Assembly (NCBI GenBank): GCA_918026815.1 | Contig: CAKJVC010000124.1 | Location: 496,001 to 560,000, forward strand | DNA length: 64,000 nucleotides | Source of the DNA: Chalara sp. BL73 | Lineage: Eukaryota > Ascomycota > Leotiomycetes > Helotiales | Direction of reading: 5' to 3' | Shown: positions 36,618-47,700 of the stretch, piece by piece | How the letters are laid out: every line of letters begins with the position of its first letter | Position numbering within the stretch: position 1 is the stretch's first letter | The notes under the pieces: model-generated | The model's database searches: none | What the model saw: the letters and a program-made list of their open reading frames with translations, nothing else | What the model was told of the DNA's origin: nothing | Position numbers and translations under genes: made by a program

Positions 36618-37415
36618 AAATAATGCCGCGGGCAGAGAGGGGACTAAAACTAAAGCGCTTGCATATGTCGGAGTTGGATGGTTCCTCATACAGGAAATAT
36701 TGATGGTACAATACCCAATGGGCAGAGTCACGCTTTCGGTAAGTAACAATATGTTCATAGTAATGATGACCACATAGATCACAATAAAAGAACCGTGCTT
36801 GGTTTATTCTATGTGCCATGTTACACTTTGGTATGACTTGACACCCAGGCGTGGTAGATCTGTGGACCACAAAACAGACAAGATGAGAGGTTCTTGAGCT
36901 AGAACTAGTAGCAGCGTAGTCACGAATGCCAAAGCTATCCTGTGAACTGAGGCTGGTCGATTTGGACTTGAACAGGTTCATACACACCTATAGGATTTCA
37001 GTCCAGCAGGCCATATCCAATCCAAATGTTATCACACGAGGTACCTGACCCCGTCATGAGAATTTGCTCGCATGGCTACTAATAATCACATCTATTAGGC
37101 CGATATTAGGCAAGGGCCATGAATCTGCTGTCTTATACGCAACGCCAGCCTGTTAAAAGGTAACGCGAAGAATCATCATCCCTTGAAAGACCCACGGCTT
37201 ATCAGGCCATAGACATTTCCTACAAGGTAGGAGAAATACTGCATCAAAATATTTCGTGTTTGTAACTCTGCACCTATTCTCACAATTGTCTTCAGTTGTA
37301 TTTCTTGGTTGGATGCAAATTTCATTGCTATCTGTAATAGCTGAACGTGACAGCCGCTAGACGCAAAACCATATCCCAGTGCACCCCAAGCCATCCATGA
37401 ATCCCACAAACATTT
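36618..37415. other. Convergent intergenic region
   Basis: This lies between the 3' ends of RPC25 and the ribosomal S15 gene. Open frames on the minus strand here are not protein-like. No gene is supported. Confidence 0.5.
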
Positions 37416-38068
37416 TTACTTGAGAGGAATGAAACGAGAAGAGTGGGTGGCGCCAATACCAGGTCTTCCGTGCTTGACAGGTTGGCTATATGATCATGAG
37501 CTTATGTAAAATCCAAAGGTGATATGGAAACATACTAAGAGATCGAAAATTCGGCCAAGTAGTGTCCAACCATCTCGGGCTTGATTTCGACTTGGTTGAA
37601 CTCCTTTCCTGAATAAATACCAATGACGCTTCCAATCATCTCTGGGACAACAATCATGTTACGGAGGTGGGTCTTGACGAGGTCTGGCTTCTCATTTGGC
37701 TTGGCCTCTTGCTTTGCCTTACGAAGCTTCTTGATCAAACCCATGGGCTTGCGCTTGAGACCACGGTTGAAACGCCTACGGGCACGAGCGTGAACAACAT
37801 CGCGGAGCTGGTCGGAGGAGAGATCCAAAAGCCTGAGTGAGAGAATAGAGGGTTAGCACAATTGCTCCCCTTTGAATTCAATCATGTGTATATAAGGATG
37901 GCGTACTCTTCGAGATCGATACCACGGTAAGAAAACTTGCGGAAGGCTCTCTTCTTCTTGATCTCGGCAGCCTCTTCGGCGTTCTGCAATAAATTGTTAG
38001 CATATATACAAGATTGCATATGTGCGAAGAATATCAGGATCTCTAATACGCACATATTCGTCAGCCAT
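37416..38068 (-). CDS. 40S ribosomal protein S15 (uS19)
   Basis: Exons are 38068-38054 (five codons), 37983-37907, 37832-37536 and 37485-37416, giving 152 residues. It is a small-subunit protein at the head of the 40S ribosome near the decoding site. The sequence runs [20 protein letters not shown], then [52 protein letters not shown], and ends [19 protein letters not shown]. All joins rebuild highly conserved sequence. Several introns and a very short first exon are usual for fungal ribosomal genes. A CACGTG lies about 100 bp upstream. Confidence 0.96.
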
Positions 38069-38656
38069 GATTGCGGTTGTTGATGAATTCAGATGTGTGT
38101 CTAAGATTTTGGATTTCGGTGTAGTGGGATTTTCTTAGCCAGTGGGTCAAGGTCGCTTAAGTCTTAGTCACGTGTTGCCCCGCTCCCCAAACACAAGTTG
38201 CATGAGTTTGGAGGGAATACAACAAGGCTGTCCAACCTGAGAAGTGCAATTTGAACATTAGTAAATTTATCATTCAGAATAGATCCATTGCAACTAAGAG
38301 AAATAATTTTTAGCTGTTGCAGAAAGGTGGAAAGGACCAATCGATTTTGAGCAATTCTACTACCACTTCTTCAAGGTTGAGACACATCGGAACTGTGTTG
38401 GACAGCTAGTTCTCACATAGCCTACATGGTTCAAAATTCACCAAAAGTCACACATACGATAAATTGGAAGAAGCATGTCTCGATTGCCTATCTAGCTCGC
38501 ATGGTTAATGGTGCTCCTAGGGAAGCCGAAGATGTCATTTTCCCAATCCCATAGCTCGCAATTGATATGCCGATTTTGCACAACTGCTTCCTGAAGCCTT
38601 GATTGCATATGTTTGCAAAACAAGAGCAACGCGTCGTCGCCCAATAATTTGACACA
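38069..38656. other. Intergenic region, S15 promoter side
   Basis: It carries the S15 promoter, with CACGTG at 38169-38174, and the 3' flank of the P2 gene. No gene is seen. Confidence 0.5.
38169..38174. promoter_or_regulatory. CACGTG upstream of ribosomal S15
   Basis: The palindrome lies about 100 bp before the S15 start codon, a position suited to an activator site. Confidence 0.45.
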
Positions 38657-39095
38657 CTAGTCGAAGAGACCGAAGCCCATATCCTCGTCGGACTCCTCCT
38701 TCTCTGTAATATTGTTAGTGGCCGATCCGCATATAAATTCCAGTAAACATACCCTCTTCCTTCTCCTCGGCCTTCTCCTCGGCAGCGGCACCACCAGATG
38801 CTGCAGCTCCACCAGCAGCAGGAGCACCGCCAGAGCCACCAGATGGAACCGAGGCCAATTTGCTAGAACCCTCAGAGATCAACTGTTTGTAGCTTAGCAC
38901 CACTCTATATCCAAGGCTTCATCATCTGGCGCATACTTCCTGGAGGTCCTTGCCCTTAAGCTCGGAGATGAGAGTGTTGAGGCGTTCATCATCGGCCTCA
39001 ATACCGACAGACTCGAGGACAGACTTGACATCCTTGGCGGATGGGGATTCCTTTCCACCGAGAGAGAGAAGGAGGTAAGCTGCGAGATGCTTCAT
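38657..39095 (-). CDS. 60S acidic ribosomal protein P2
   Basis: Exons are 39095-38937, 38882-38753 and 38703-38657, giving 111 residues. It is a stalk protein of the large subunit that binds elongation factors. The N-terminal helix domain is [19 protein letters not shown] and [20 protein letters not shown] Gly/Ala hinge follows. The charged end [13 protein letters not shown] is the universal P-protein tail that contacts translation GTPases. The second intron sits inside that Glu/Lys stretch, and the last exon supplies the tail. A probable intron in the 5' leader (39104-39173, GTATGA..TTTGCAG) ends eight bases before the ATG. The gene is head-to-head with SPT2. Confidence 0.95.
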
Positions 39096-39371
39096 TTTGA
39101 TAGCTGCAAAAGAAAAGTATCAGTTTCAAATTGTGTGCGGGCTATAGAGTAGAGAAAAATTGGCAGATCATACATTTGGTATTGTTTTTCGAGGAACAGG
39201 AGAATCAATCGATTTAACTGCTTGGGCAGAGACTGAGCCTACAAGTTCGAGTTGAAGTTTCTAAGTTGCTAGGTTGATGAGGGGACCCTTGAATTCAAGA
39301 TAATTTTTGAAATCGGTTGTGCCGAACCAAGCGTGTTATTTTGGACAGTGTGGCCTCAGGTATCAAGAAAG

Positions 39372-39377
39372 CACGTG
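39372..39377. promoter_or_regulatory. CACGTG in P2 / SPT2 promoter
   Basis: The palindrome AGCACGTGCT lies between two divergent genes. Shared use is inference. Confidence 0.4.
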
Positions 39378-39607
39378 CTTCTAACCTTTACAACAAAAGA
39401 TAAATAACAGCATACCAACCCTATAGACTCCTAGAGGCACATCAGCACTTCAACTAGTTTCTTATCTTCGCCTTGTGTTTGAGAGCTCTAGACGTTGTTA
39501 TGCGCTAGCTTACTGCTCTTGCCCACGCGCTTTGCGTCAATACCTAGTGATTCATCTGTTCACTCTTTGCGGCAAGTCACACCTTCCGTCTGCAAACTTC
39601 TGCTACC

Positions 39608-40624
39608 ATGCCGGTATGTCTGTCTTTTCTCTTGAATGCACGCGCAGTCATAGTAGCCCTCTTAAAGTATACTAACAATATGGGTAAGCTCAACGATATC
39701 CTCGCTACGATCACCGGAGAGCCAAGTCCTACGACAACCCATTTCCCCCCGACATCAAGCTCTAGAGCCCAAAAGAAGCCTGGAGCTATTGTCAGAAAGC
39801 AACCATCAACAATTGCCTACTCCTCAAGACCTATTAGTGATCCCCGAGGGCCTCCGGCGGCTGAATCTAAGCAGTTAGCAAACAAGAGATCCGTGTCCAG
39901 TCCAGCAGCCGCCACTTCCTCCAAAAATGCCCAGCCAACCACGCCCGTATCTTCGGAGCCTTCAAAGCCACCAAAGAAAGGGTCGTTTGCTGAGATCATG
40001 GCTAGAGCCAAGACGCTGCAATCTACACAGAACCAGATTGGCAAGATTCAACACAAGAAGATAGAAAAAGCCCCTAGGAAGAAAGAGCGTGAAATAGAGA
40101 AGGAGAAGAGAGCCAATAATGTTAGGAGCGCGCTCGATCCAAAGAGTAAATTTCAGCGACCAAATCAACCTCCACTTCGTGATGGAAAGAATGACATTAG
40201 ACAAAACACGAGCAAACAATCAGCCGAACCGGAAAAGAAAGTCAAGAAAGCTGCAACTGCAACTACGGGTTATGCTGGTACTGCACGGCCAAAGCCTGGT
40301 GATAACGGAGCAAAAGCGCCTTCCAGACCTGCCACTTCAAGCTCGTCAAGATTTGGTAGGGATAGAGGACGTTATGATAGATATCTCAGTGAGGACGAGG
40401 AGGATGATGAACTCATTGATGACGACGAGCCAGATTATTATTCTGACGAATCTGATATGGAAGCCGCTGCTTTTGAGGTGGATGAGGAAGAGGAAATGGC
40501 GGCTAAGCTTGCAGCCAAAGAGGATAGAGAGGCACTAGCTGAAGAGAATAGGTTGAAGATGGAAAAGCTGGAGAGGAAACGTAAAATGGCAGAGATGGCG
40601 AAGAAGGTCAAACCCAGGTATTAA
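39608..40624 (+). CDS. SPT2-type chromatin protein
   Basis: Exons are 39608-39613 (ATG CCG only) and 39689-40624, giving 313 residues starting MPLNDILATITGEPSP. The intron begins GTATGT, carries a perfect TACTAAC branch site and ends GGTAAG. The same DNA can be read straight through in frame, which would add 25 unlikely residues. SPT2 proteins bind histone H3-H4 and DNA during transcription elongation. Visible are a conserved SFAEIMARAKTLQ block, an RNA/DNA-binding basic middle part (KIQHKKIEKAPRKKEREIEK), and the C-terminal SPT2 domain with an acidic run (YDRYLSEDEEDDELIDD), then a basic helix MEKLERKRKMAEMAKK. It acts in the nucleus. Confidence 0.88.
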   Translation: MPVCLSFLLNARAVIVALLKYTNNMGKLNDILATITGEPSPTTTHFPPTSSSRAQKKPGAIVRKQPSTIAYSSRPISDPRGPPAAESKQLANKRSVSSPAAATSSKNAQPTTPVSSEPSKPPKKGSFAEIMARAKTLQSTQNQIGKIQHKKIEKAPRKKEREIEKEKRANNVRSALDPKSKFQRPNQPPLRDGKNDIRQNTSKQSAEPEKKVKKAATATTGYAGTARPKPGDNGAKAPSRPATSSSSRFGRDRGRYDRYLSEDEEDDELIDDDEPDYYSDESDMEAAAFEVDEEEEMAAKLAAKEDREALAEENRLKMEKLERKRKMAEMAKKVKPRY

Positions 40625-41464
40625 GGACGATCTATGCATTTAAGATGAGAATGGAGTATGGTATTTGCGATCTTTGGGAGGCATTATGGATTGACTGTTA
40701 GCGATATGGAGTTCGGGGACGCATTGAAGGAGTATCATTCTCGGTGATGCTGGGAGGGCTGTATGCTTTGTTAAGCGTAGACTTAAGAGAAGAATCATGA
40801 ATCCTATATCAATGTAATCACTCTACCAAGACAATGGCCAGGACTTTTAACAAACTCACCTAAAATCAGATCATCTGAAAACTAAGAAACAGGGAGATCG
40901 GTTTAAATCTTGTGAAATTCTGGCGGAGCAGTCTATCACTATAAAAGTTGCTAATCTACTAAGCAAGAAGACTAACAATATCTGGTAACCGGATTAATGT
41001 GATAAGAGGTGCCATTCTCTTAGAATTAGATGACTAACTGTCTAGCTGGCTTATCAAGCACTACTTTTGGGTGTTTTGAAACATTCTTCGCACTGTCAAC
41101 CAGGAACCGCATTTGGTATGGGAGTGGGCATTGTCTATGTTGAATCTCCATCAAGTCCAGAGCATAAGCAAGCCAGTTTCATTGCCATATGTGGACTTGT
41201 ATATTATCAATGAATGAGAAAGCGCCTCATGGATGCTTTAATGCTTAGGCAAAGCTCCAGTTTCGAAAAGTATGTTCTGTTCGAGTAGGTTAATATCAGA
41301 GTATTAGTCGAGGCAGCGAAGGTCCTGACATATTCCTGTGGACTGACACACCATCTAGGAGCACCTGAACGCCCAGACAGGAATGATCAATGAGTACATT
41401 ACTTCGAAAGTAGCGCACTAGAACGTGTTGATAGAATATGAGAAGTTATCATTTGTACAGTGAT
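40625..41464. other. Convergent intergenic region
   Basis: This lies between the 3' ends of SPT2 and the complex I subunit gene. It is AT-rich and no gene is supported. Confidence 0.5.
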
Positions 41465-42112
41465 TTATTTCTTGCTCTGTGCAAGCGCCTCCCTCTTCGC
41501 TGTCTCCTCTATCCGTCGCTCCTCTTCCTTAGCATATTCCACCTGGTAGCGCGCCACAACCTGATCTATACCCCTCGGCCCTGCACCTGCTACCACATTG
41601 TATGGCGATCCAGTATTGAAGAGCCTACATCTTCGATTAATGCATACTCAAACTCACATCAGTGGGTGAACCTACTCAGGAGATCGCAGCTCGATATGTG
41701 CACTTCCCTTATCGCTCTGGAACAGGTTCCGGTCGAAAGCTGCCTGCTCAATCATAGCCGTGTGAAGATTGTTTCGTGCTATCCAGTGCTCCTTGTATGA
41801 GGAGTAATGGTCAATGAGTTTCGTGATTCCAGCTGGCTGTCCATCCTTTCCAGGCCGCGAGAAAGTGTAGACGGCGATTGAGGCGGGAATTGCAGCTAAT
41901 GAGACATAAAAACCAGTCTATAAGCCTATTAGCACGTAAGATATCTTTGATGGAGGTAAAATACTAACGCTGAAAGACTCAGTTCCTGGACCTGCATCAG
42001 CTCCATGATGGCCATGCTCAGCTCCGTGGGCGCCGGCCCCGTGATCGGAAGAGTATTGACGCCTTCCTGCTCGTCTTGCGGCACGCGCTGCCGCCCTTCT
42101 AACAGTGAACAT
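41465..42112 (-). CDS. Complex I accessory subunit (17.8 kDa type)
   Basis: Exons are 42112-41969, 41917-41676 and 41624-41465, giving 181 residues. The N-terminus MFTVRRAAARAARRAGRRQY is a mitochondrial targeting sequence. A His/Gly/Ala-rich linker and one membrane segment (GFYVSLAAIPASIAVYTFS) follow. The body reads ITKLIDHYSSYKEHWIARNN, EQAAFDRNLFQ and HIELRSPELFNTGSPYNV. The tail is a charged helix. This pattern matches the fungal NADH:ubiquinone oxidoreductase 17.8 kDa subunit as I remember it, an inner-membrane accessory protein. The exact name is less certain than the location. An ATG at 42127 would add five residues. It is head-to-head with the chromodomain gene. Confidence 0.75.
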
Positions 42113-42488
42113 GGTGCTGGGGTTCAATTGACCAGCTTCTTCTTAGGTCGTGGTTCAATCGAGGTTGTCGAGCCAAGACTCTCGGGCAATCATCATGTAG
42201 AATTTTGCCTAGTATGTCAGGCATGAAAAGCCAGTTTGAACACCTCGAGACATCTTTCGTTCTTGGGACAACATCTGGAAATTTTATAGAACTGAAGGTA
42301 AAGTTTCATATCTAGATATCTGAGGCTTTACGTCAACCTTACAGTTGATTTATAATTTCCAATCTGCTGTGGTCTTTATCTTTGAGATTATTCTAAAATT
42401 CTTTGTGAGTACCTTTAATATCACCTTTGAGAGAAGGCCTCCCGTCTGGGTTTATTATAGAACAACATTGCCACTTGTCCTTTTCAAG

Positions 42489-42988
42489 ATGGCCACGACC
42501 AGCGATCAGGAGTCCCAGTACGAGTTTAGTGATAGTGATTCTGACTCTATCGACTCTATTCAGACTGACGACGGTCAAAACCATCTCCCTGAAAAGATCC
42601 TTGCCGAAGTCGTTAGGCCTACAACCTTCGATGTTCCACAAATTTGGTATCTGATAAAGTGGGAAGATTGTGCTCTTCTCAGGTCGAGTTGGGAAGGAAT
42701 TGATTTTGCCGAAAACTTTCCAGAAATGTATGATTTTTAGAGTCAAACACGTATTTGATTTAGCAAATTTCGAGTTTGACTTTGCTGACCACACGACTTA
42801 GAGCATCCAGCATTCTCGCAGACTGGGAAGCAGAAAAGAAGAGGCAACTAGAAGGCAAATCGAAGCCTTTAGATCTCGAAGCTTTCCATCAAGCACTCGA
42901 AGATCTTGAATCAGCTGAGAGAGCACGGCGCAGAATTCACCGCTTAAGAAACAAGGTTTCCCGTGTTCTCTCCATTGTGGCAGCTTGA
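42489..42988 (+). CDS. Small chromodomain-like protein
   Basis: Exons are 42489-42727 and 42802-42988, giving 141 residues. After an acidic Ser/Asp-rich start (YEFSDSDSDSIDSIQ) comes a chromodomain-like unit from about residue 36: EKILAEVVRP, IWYLIKWEDCALLRSSWEG with the conserved aromatic and Trp positions, then SILADWEAEKKRQLEGKSKP. The C-terminus is a basic helix, ERARRRIHRLRNK. Chromodomains bind methylated histone tails or chromatin proteins, so a nuclear role is likely. The usual second and third aromatic-cage residues cannot be fixed without an alignment. Its small size suggests a single-domain adaptor or a truncated relative of larger fungal chromodomain proteins. Confidence 0.75.
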
Positions 42989-43068
42989 GTCATCTTGAGA
43001 CGTGGCCTAATTATTGTATAAAAACTACAGGTTTACTTCTGTAAAAACTTATCATCATATTATCGAAA

Positions 43069-44334
43069 ATGATTCAATCTAAGAGGCTTCTATGGCTACT
43101 CTGCCTAAATGCATCTTTTCTTGTGCGAGCAGAATCCTCAGCTTCAGCACCTGCGGGCCTGTCATCTGCAGATACGGCAATAATTTGCGCCGAAGATAAT
43201 GCAACCGATTGTTATCCACGTCTATTCGAGCCTACGAAGGACTTCCAAGTCATCAGAGAGGGACAAAATATTCCACCTGGACTCCATGTACGTTTGAACG
43301 TTGGCACCGGAGTAAAAGAGGCAAGACTTAATATACCAATTGAGGGGGAAGAAGCTGGGAACCTCGAAGGAATCCCAGTTGAGCAGGCCATGGTTGTGGT
43401 GGAATCCGACGAAATTGTTTCTTCCGAGACAAGCACCCCACAGCCAGAGGAAGAAGCAATTCAGAAGGCGTTACGTGATCACCATAACAAGCAACCGCCT
43501 CCTTATGAAGCCGCAGGAAAAATACAGCCACCTCCACCAACGGGTGAAGATATAGGAAAATTCGAAAAAGCTAAGCTCACGCTTGCCATGGAGGGACGAG
43601 TGTTTGATTCAGCTCTCGATGATCTGAGGGAACTCTCCCATGATCTTTATTACGGCCTTGAGATTGCCAAGGATGGGCCTGTCTTGGAGAAACTCGTCTG
43701 TCTAATTCTTGGATCGGGAACAGAGAAGTTCCATGCCAAAGACAACAAAAGAGATCAAAAAGCCGCCGCCATTCTAGCTTCTGCAGTGCAAAATAACCCT
43801 ACTGCTTTGAAAGAAGTGGCGGCCATGAGTAGAATGGTTTTCTCGCCCACCTGCGGGACTGAACTTCCAGCACCAAAGATTAATAACTTCGTGAGGATTT
43901 TGAGGAATCGCCTGGGTAGAGAAAAGGATCCAGCCACTCTTAAGTCGAAAGTCGCTGCTATCAGTGGGTTGCTAAAAGATGAGACAATTCGAAGCTCCTT
44001 TCTGGAGTCTGACGGGATGGAGCTGTTACTAGCAATATGGCTAAAGAAGGGAGGACAATGGGACACTACTCGTGCCAAGGTTGCGGACGCTGTGATGGAC
44101 AATTTTCTTGATGAGGACCTTGGTGCGGTATTAGGAGTGTGGCCGAAGGAAGCTGTCGAAGATAGCGCAATTTGTGAGGAAAGGGGGAAGATGTTAACAG
44201 ATGGTTGCTGGGAACATCATATTGGTAGTTTCTTGAAAACATCGCCTACTTCGTCATGGGCAGAAGATTTGCTGAAGTCTCTACAGAGGGAGCGGAAGAA
44301 GCTTAAGGTTGAAGTCAAGCACCAAGAGCTGTGA
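43069..44334 (+). CDS. SIL1, nucleotide exchange factor of ER Hsp70
   Basis: Single exon, 421 residues. The N-terminus KRLLWLLCLNASFLVRAESS is a signal peptide. SIL1 exchanges ADP for ATP on the ER chaperone Kar2/BiP. The conserved block begins IICAEDNATDCYPRLFEPTK and FQVIREGQNIPPGLHVRLNV. Armadillo-like helices make up the rest (LDDLRELSHDLYYGLEIAKD, VQNNPTALKEVA). The last four residues are HQEL, which fits an ER-retrieval signal of HDEL type. Length and start agree with the fungal family. It lies just after the chromodomain gene on the same strand, 80 bp apart. Confidence 0.9.
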   Translation: MIQSKRLLWLLCLNASFLVRAESSASAPAGLSSADTAIICAEDNATDCYPRLFEPTKDFQVIREGQNIPPGLHVRLNVGTGVKEARLNIPIEGEEAGNLEGIPVEQAMVVVESDEIVSSETSTPQPEEEAIQKALRDHHNKQPPPYEAAGKIQPPPPTGEDIGKFEKAKLTLAMEGRVFDSALDDLRELSHDLYYGLEIAKDGPVLEKLVCLILGSGTEKFHAKDNKRDQKAAAILASAVQNNPTALKEVAAMSRMVFSPTCGTELPAPKINNFVRILRNRLGREKDPATLKSKVAAISGLLKDETIRSSFLESDGMELLLAIWLKKGGQWDTTRAKVADAVMDNFLDEDLGAVLGVWPKEAVEDSAICEERGKMLTDGCWEHHIGSFLKTSPTSSWAEDLLKSLQRERKKLKVEVKHQEL

Positions 44335-44776
44335 ACTGGACGTTAAAAACACATAATATTAATTAATTTTGTACAATACTTCCCTCTAGAACTGTTTCCA
44401 CGTTTCGAAACAAATGTAACTGATTGACAGCTTTTGAATCGCGGCTCAGGCCTAGCTTTTTGGGTTGGTGGTAGAAGTGTATCATCACGACATGTAGATG
44501 TTGGCCTACACACACAATGTGGTCGGACACCCTTCAAGGGACCCCAGCCAATATGATTTTCGGCCAATAGATGTCCTAGAATGATAAGAGGCTGGCGAGA
44601 AGAGCCAGCCTCGCAGAAAACATCCTGGCGCCAACAGAGACGACCCCAAATATGTCCGGTATGATTGCAAGCATACAAGCTGGCTGGTTGATGCATGAAA
44701 TACGCATGCCTTCAGTTATCAGTCCCTACACTGAGCCTGCGATTATAGCCATGGTTGTACGCATGTCTTAAGCTCA
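44335..44776. other. Intergenic region before hydrolase-CorA gene
   Basis: This is the 3' flank of SIL1 and the promoter side of the next plus-strand gene. No further gene is supported. Confidence 0.45.
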
Positions 44777-47700
44777 ATGACCACAATCAGGCAACCAAAC
44801 AGTGCAGCCAATGGCACTGAATCTGCAGATGTAACACCAAGGAGTGCTGAACCGAGTGTTCAGACACTTCAATCGGGAGCAAAAGCCAATGAGCCTTCAT
44901 ACTTTCCAAATGTTTCCCAAATCAGACCTGCAGATGCTCGGTCTGAGCCAGAAGCTGTTAATGGCAACGAGTATGATAGTGCTAAGGACATAAACAAGCT
45001 AGCTTTCAAGAGGGACCCTCCTGTCGCAAGAGGCCCGTATTACAGTACACAAGTTGAGTAAGTACCTACCAAATCCAAGTCCTTCGACCTATTCTAATAT
45101 CCGGCCAGTGTGGTTGCTGTGCCTGCCATTGGAGGCCACCCTGAAAAGACATGGGCTTCAAAAACTGTGTTTTCGCCAGAAGAGCCAGGGGCCACTTCAA
45201 CACCAAGCGAAATACAGAAGGCCATCATTAAAAGCATACCAATGTCTCCAGGATACTCTAGTCCTCCTGCAGTAACAATAACGAACACGCCACGGGCTGG
45301 AGGAGATATGACGGAACCAGCTTGGATAACTAGAGGCATAAGAGCTCGCGCTAATGAGGCTCGAGTCCTTCTGTATGATCATGGTGTGCCGAAGGAAGAA
45401 GATACTCTCAAGAGCTTGGCCACAAGATTACTCAAAAACATCGAAGATCTGCGGCGTATAGAGAACTCAACCCGCCCTATATTCTTCATTTGTCATTCTA
45501 CGGGAGGGTTAGTTGTCAAGATGGCACTTACAGAAGGTCACAGATCTAGGAGCACAATAATTGGGGACTGCTATGGAGTTACTTTTTTCGCTACACCCCA
45601 TCGAGGCGTAAGTTGGTTTCACAACACTCAATTTTATACTCCATCAAGCTCAATAAATTCTATGCTTTGATATGAGACCCGGAAGTGGACAAATGTTATG
45701 AAAGCCAATCCAAACAAATCCTACATTCCTATGTCTCACTTAGAATGGCGACTAACTTCAGTCCTACGATTATAGTCGTCACACTTAGCACGTCTAGATT
45801 TTGCTCAGAACATAAAGAATATCATGCGGCTATCAGCGCCACTTCCTGAAAGCATCTCTCGGCAACTGCACCTGGATTCGGCTCTGTTGGTGCAACTTGA
45901 TGCAGACTTCAAAAAGATTGCCACGGAGCTACGGATTTGGACCTTCTTCGAAACTGAAGATACAAATCTGACAACTGAATACCATGCACCCATCACGTCT
46001 ATTAAGTCAGCCCTGCTGAATCTTCGACATGAAGTGGTTTACCCGCTCCTTAGTGACCATACTGCCTCAGCTGGATTTGGAAGCAAAAACTCACAAACAA
46101 GAGAAAGCTATTTAGGTGAACTCGCTGCAGCAATAGAAAAGGCTCTTGAATACAGCACAATCAAGCACACAGAAATGAATATTGATGGACGAGTTCAGGT
46201 AGAGGTTATTGGATTCTACGAGATGGCTGATAGTGTTGAAGTGCCGATAGAGGTATGGTCGACCAGCCGGTCCCTAAAAGACTTCAGAAAACACGGTCCT
46301 GCAAAATTGTTGAAAGACAGACTGTCAGAGATTAATTCTCCTCCTCGCGAGCGGCAGCACTTACGACAGAACACGCGGGCACCAACCCTGCTTCACGATA
46401 AGCGCCGAGATGCTGGCCCAGCCGTGCCTATCTTCAAGTCGGACTCCTTTGATATTGTCAGTAAGACAAGTGACCCGGAGCTCAGGTCCCGGAGCAGTAG
46501 ATTTCTTCGAAGCAGGAGCAGGAGCAGGAGCAGGGACAGAAGCTCTCAGGAAGCTAAGATCTCTCAGCATCTTTTATCTCCAAAGGCAACAACACCAATT
46601 GAGATGAAGCCAGTGCATCTTATACCTTCCATTGCCGTTGTAGCTGAGGGAGACTATCTCTCTCCTGAAAGCCCCAAACTACCGAGAGATAGATCGCGGG
46701 ACAGAACCAACGTACGTGGTCGACGCCGAAGTAGCTTAGCTGCAATAAATGCCACTCCAGTGACATTCATCAAGCCAGATGTGTCGAAACAAAAGCTGGT
46801 ATGGCTTCATGTCCCATTTAATAATCCGGCTTGGGTTAGAGATGTTTTGACTACAATATCTGTTGATAAGGGTAAAGATTGTCACAGTAAGCTACTTAAT
46901 GCAGAACATTGGGAGTCAAAGCATGTTAGAGGTCGACATGCAGAACATCATGCATGCTTTCTTAAGCCTGCCTGCTCTGTGATTGGAGTAGATATCACTT
47001 CGCCAATAGCCTCTCCCAGGCAGTACTTTGGGAAAGTTCCAGCTGAGCTTCAGATGTATCTTTACCTACCATATCTTCATTTTGATACATATAAACAGAT
47101 TGTTAGGAGACGGACTCTCATTAAGCGACGCATCAAACAAGGGCGATCAAGGCCAGTCCCACAATCTATAGCAAAGCTTGATTCACTAGAGTTTAAAACA
47201 ATCTGGCAATACCTTGGTCATGATCCTCCCATCAATTGCAGAAGAACTTTGGATCAATTTGGCTATCCTAGTCTGCTTGATACTAGAGCTCGCGATGATG
47301 ATCAGATGCTTTATAAGATGACAAAGCAACGATTCGCCCATCATGATGATATATTTTCAGGTAGCGCGGAAGAAAAGCAGAGATTGGCCGAGATCCTGAA
47401 AGAAGCAGAGGAATTAAATTCCTCTAGTTCATCAAACTCATCATCTATTGACTCAGACGAGGAGCTTGAAGGTTTCGAAGATGAAGAGCAGAGTGAAGCC
47501 GATGAGAATGAAGATGATATTTTAGATGGGAAGGTATTGATGGTCGAGTAAGTGAGCACCTTTTCATCATCTATGAGATAGAGTCAGGAGTTGTCAAACA
47601 TAATGCGCTTAGCTTTATGAGCATTTCTGTTTTTGTGCACTAAGACTTTTCCTGTTCACTGACAATGCATACAGCCAGCTATGGCTGTGGATTGTTGACA

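Noticed and set aside
44343..44696. Minus-strand frame of 117 residues after SIL1
   Set aside because: The composition is low in typical protein features, it matches no family I know, and it lies in the SIL1 3' flank. Treated as chance.
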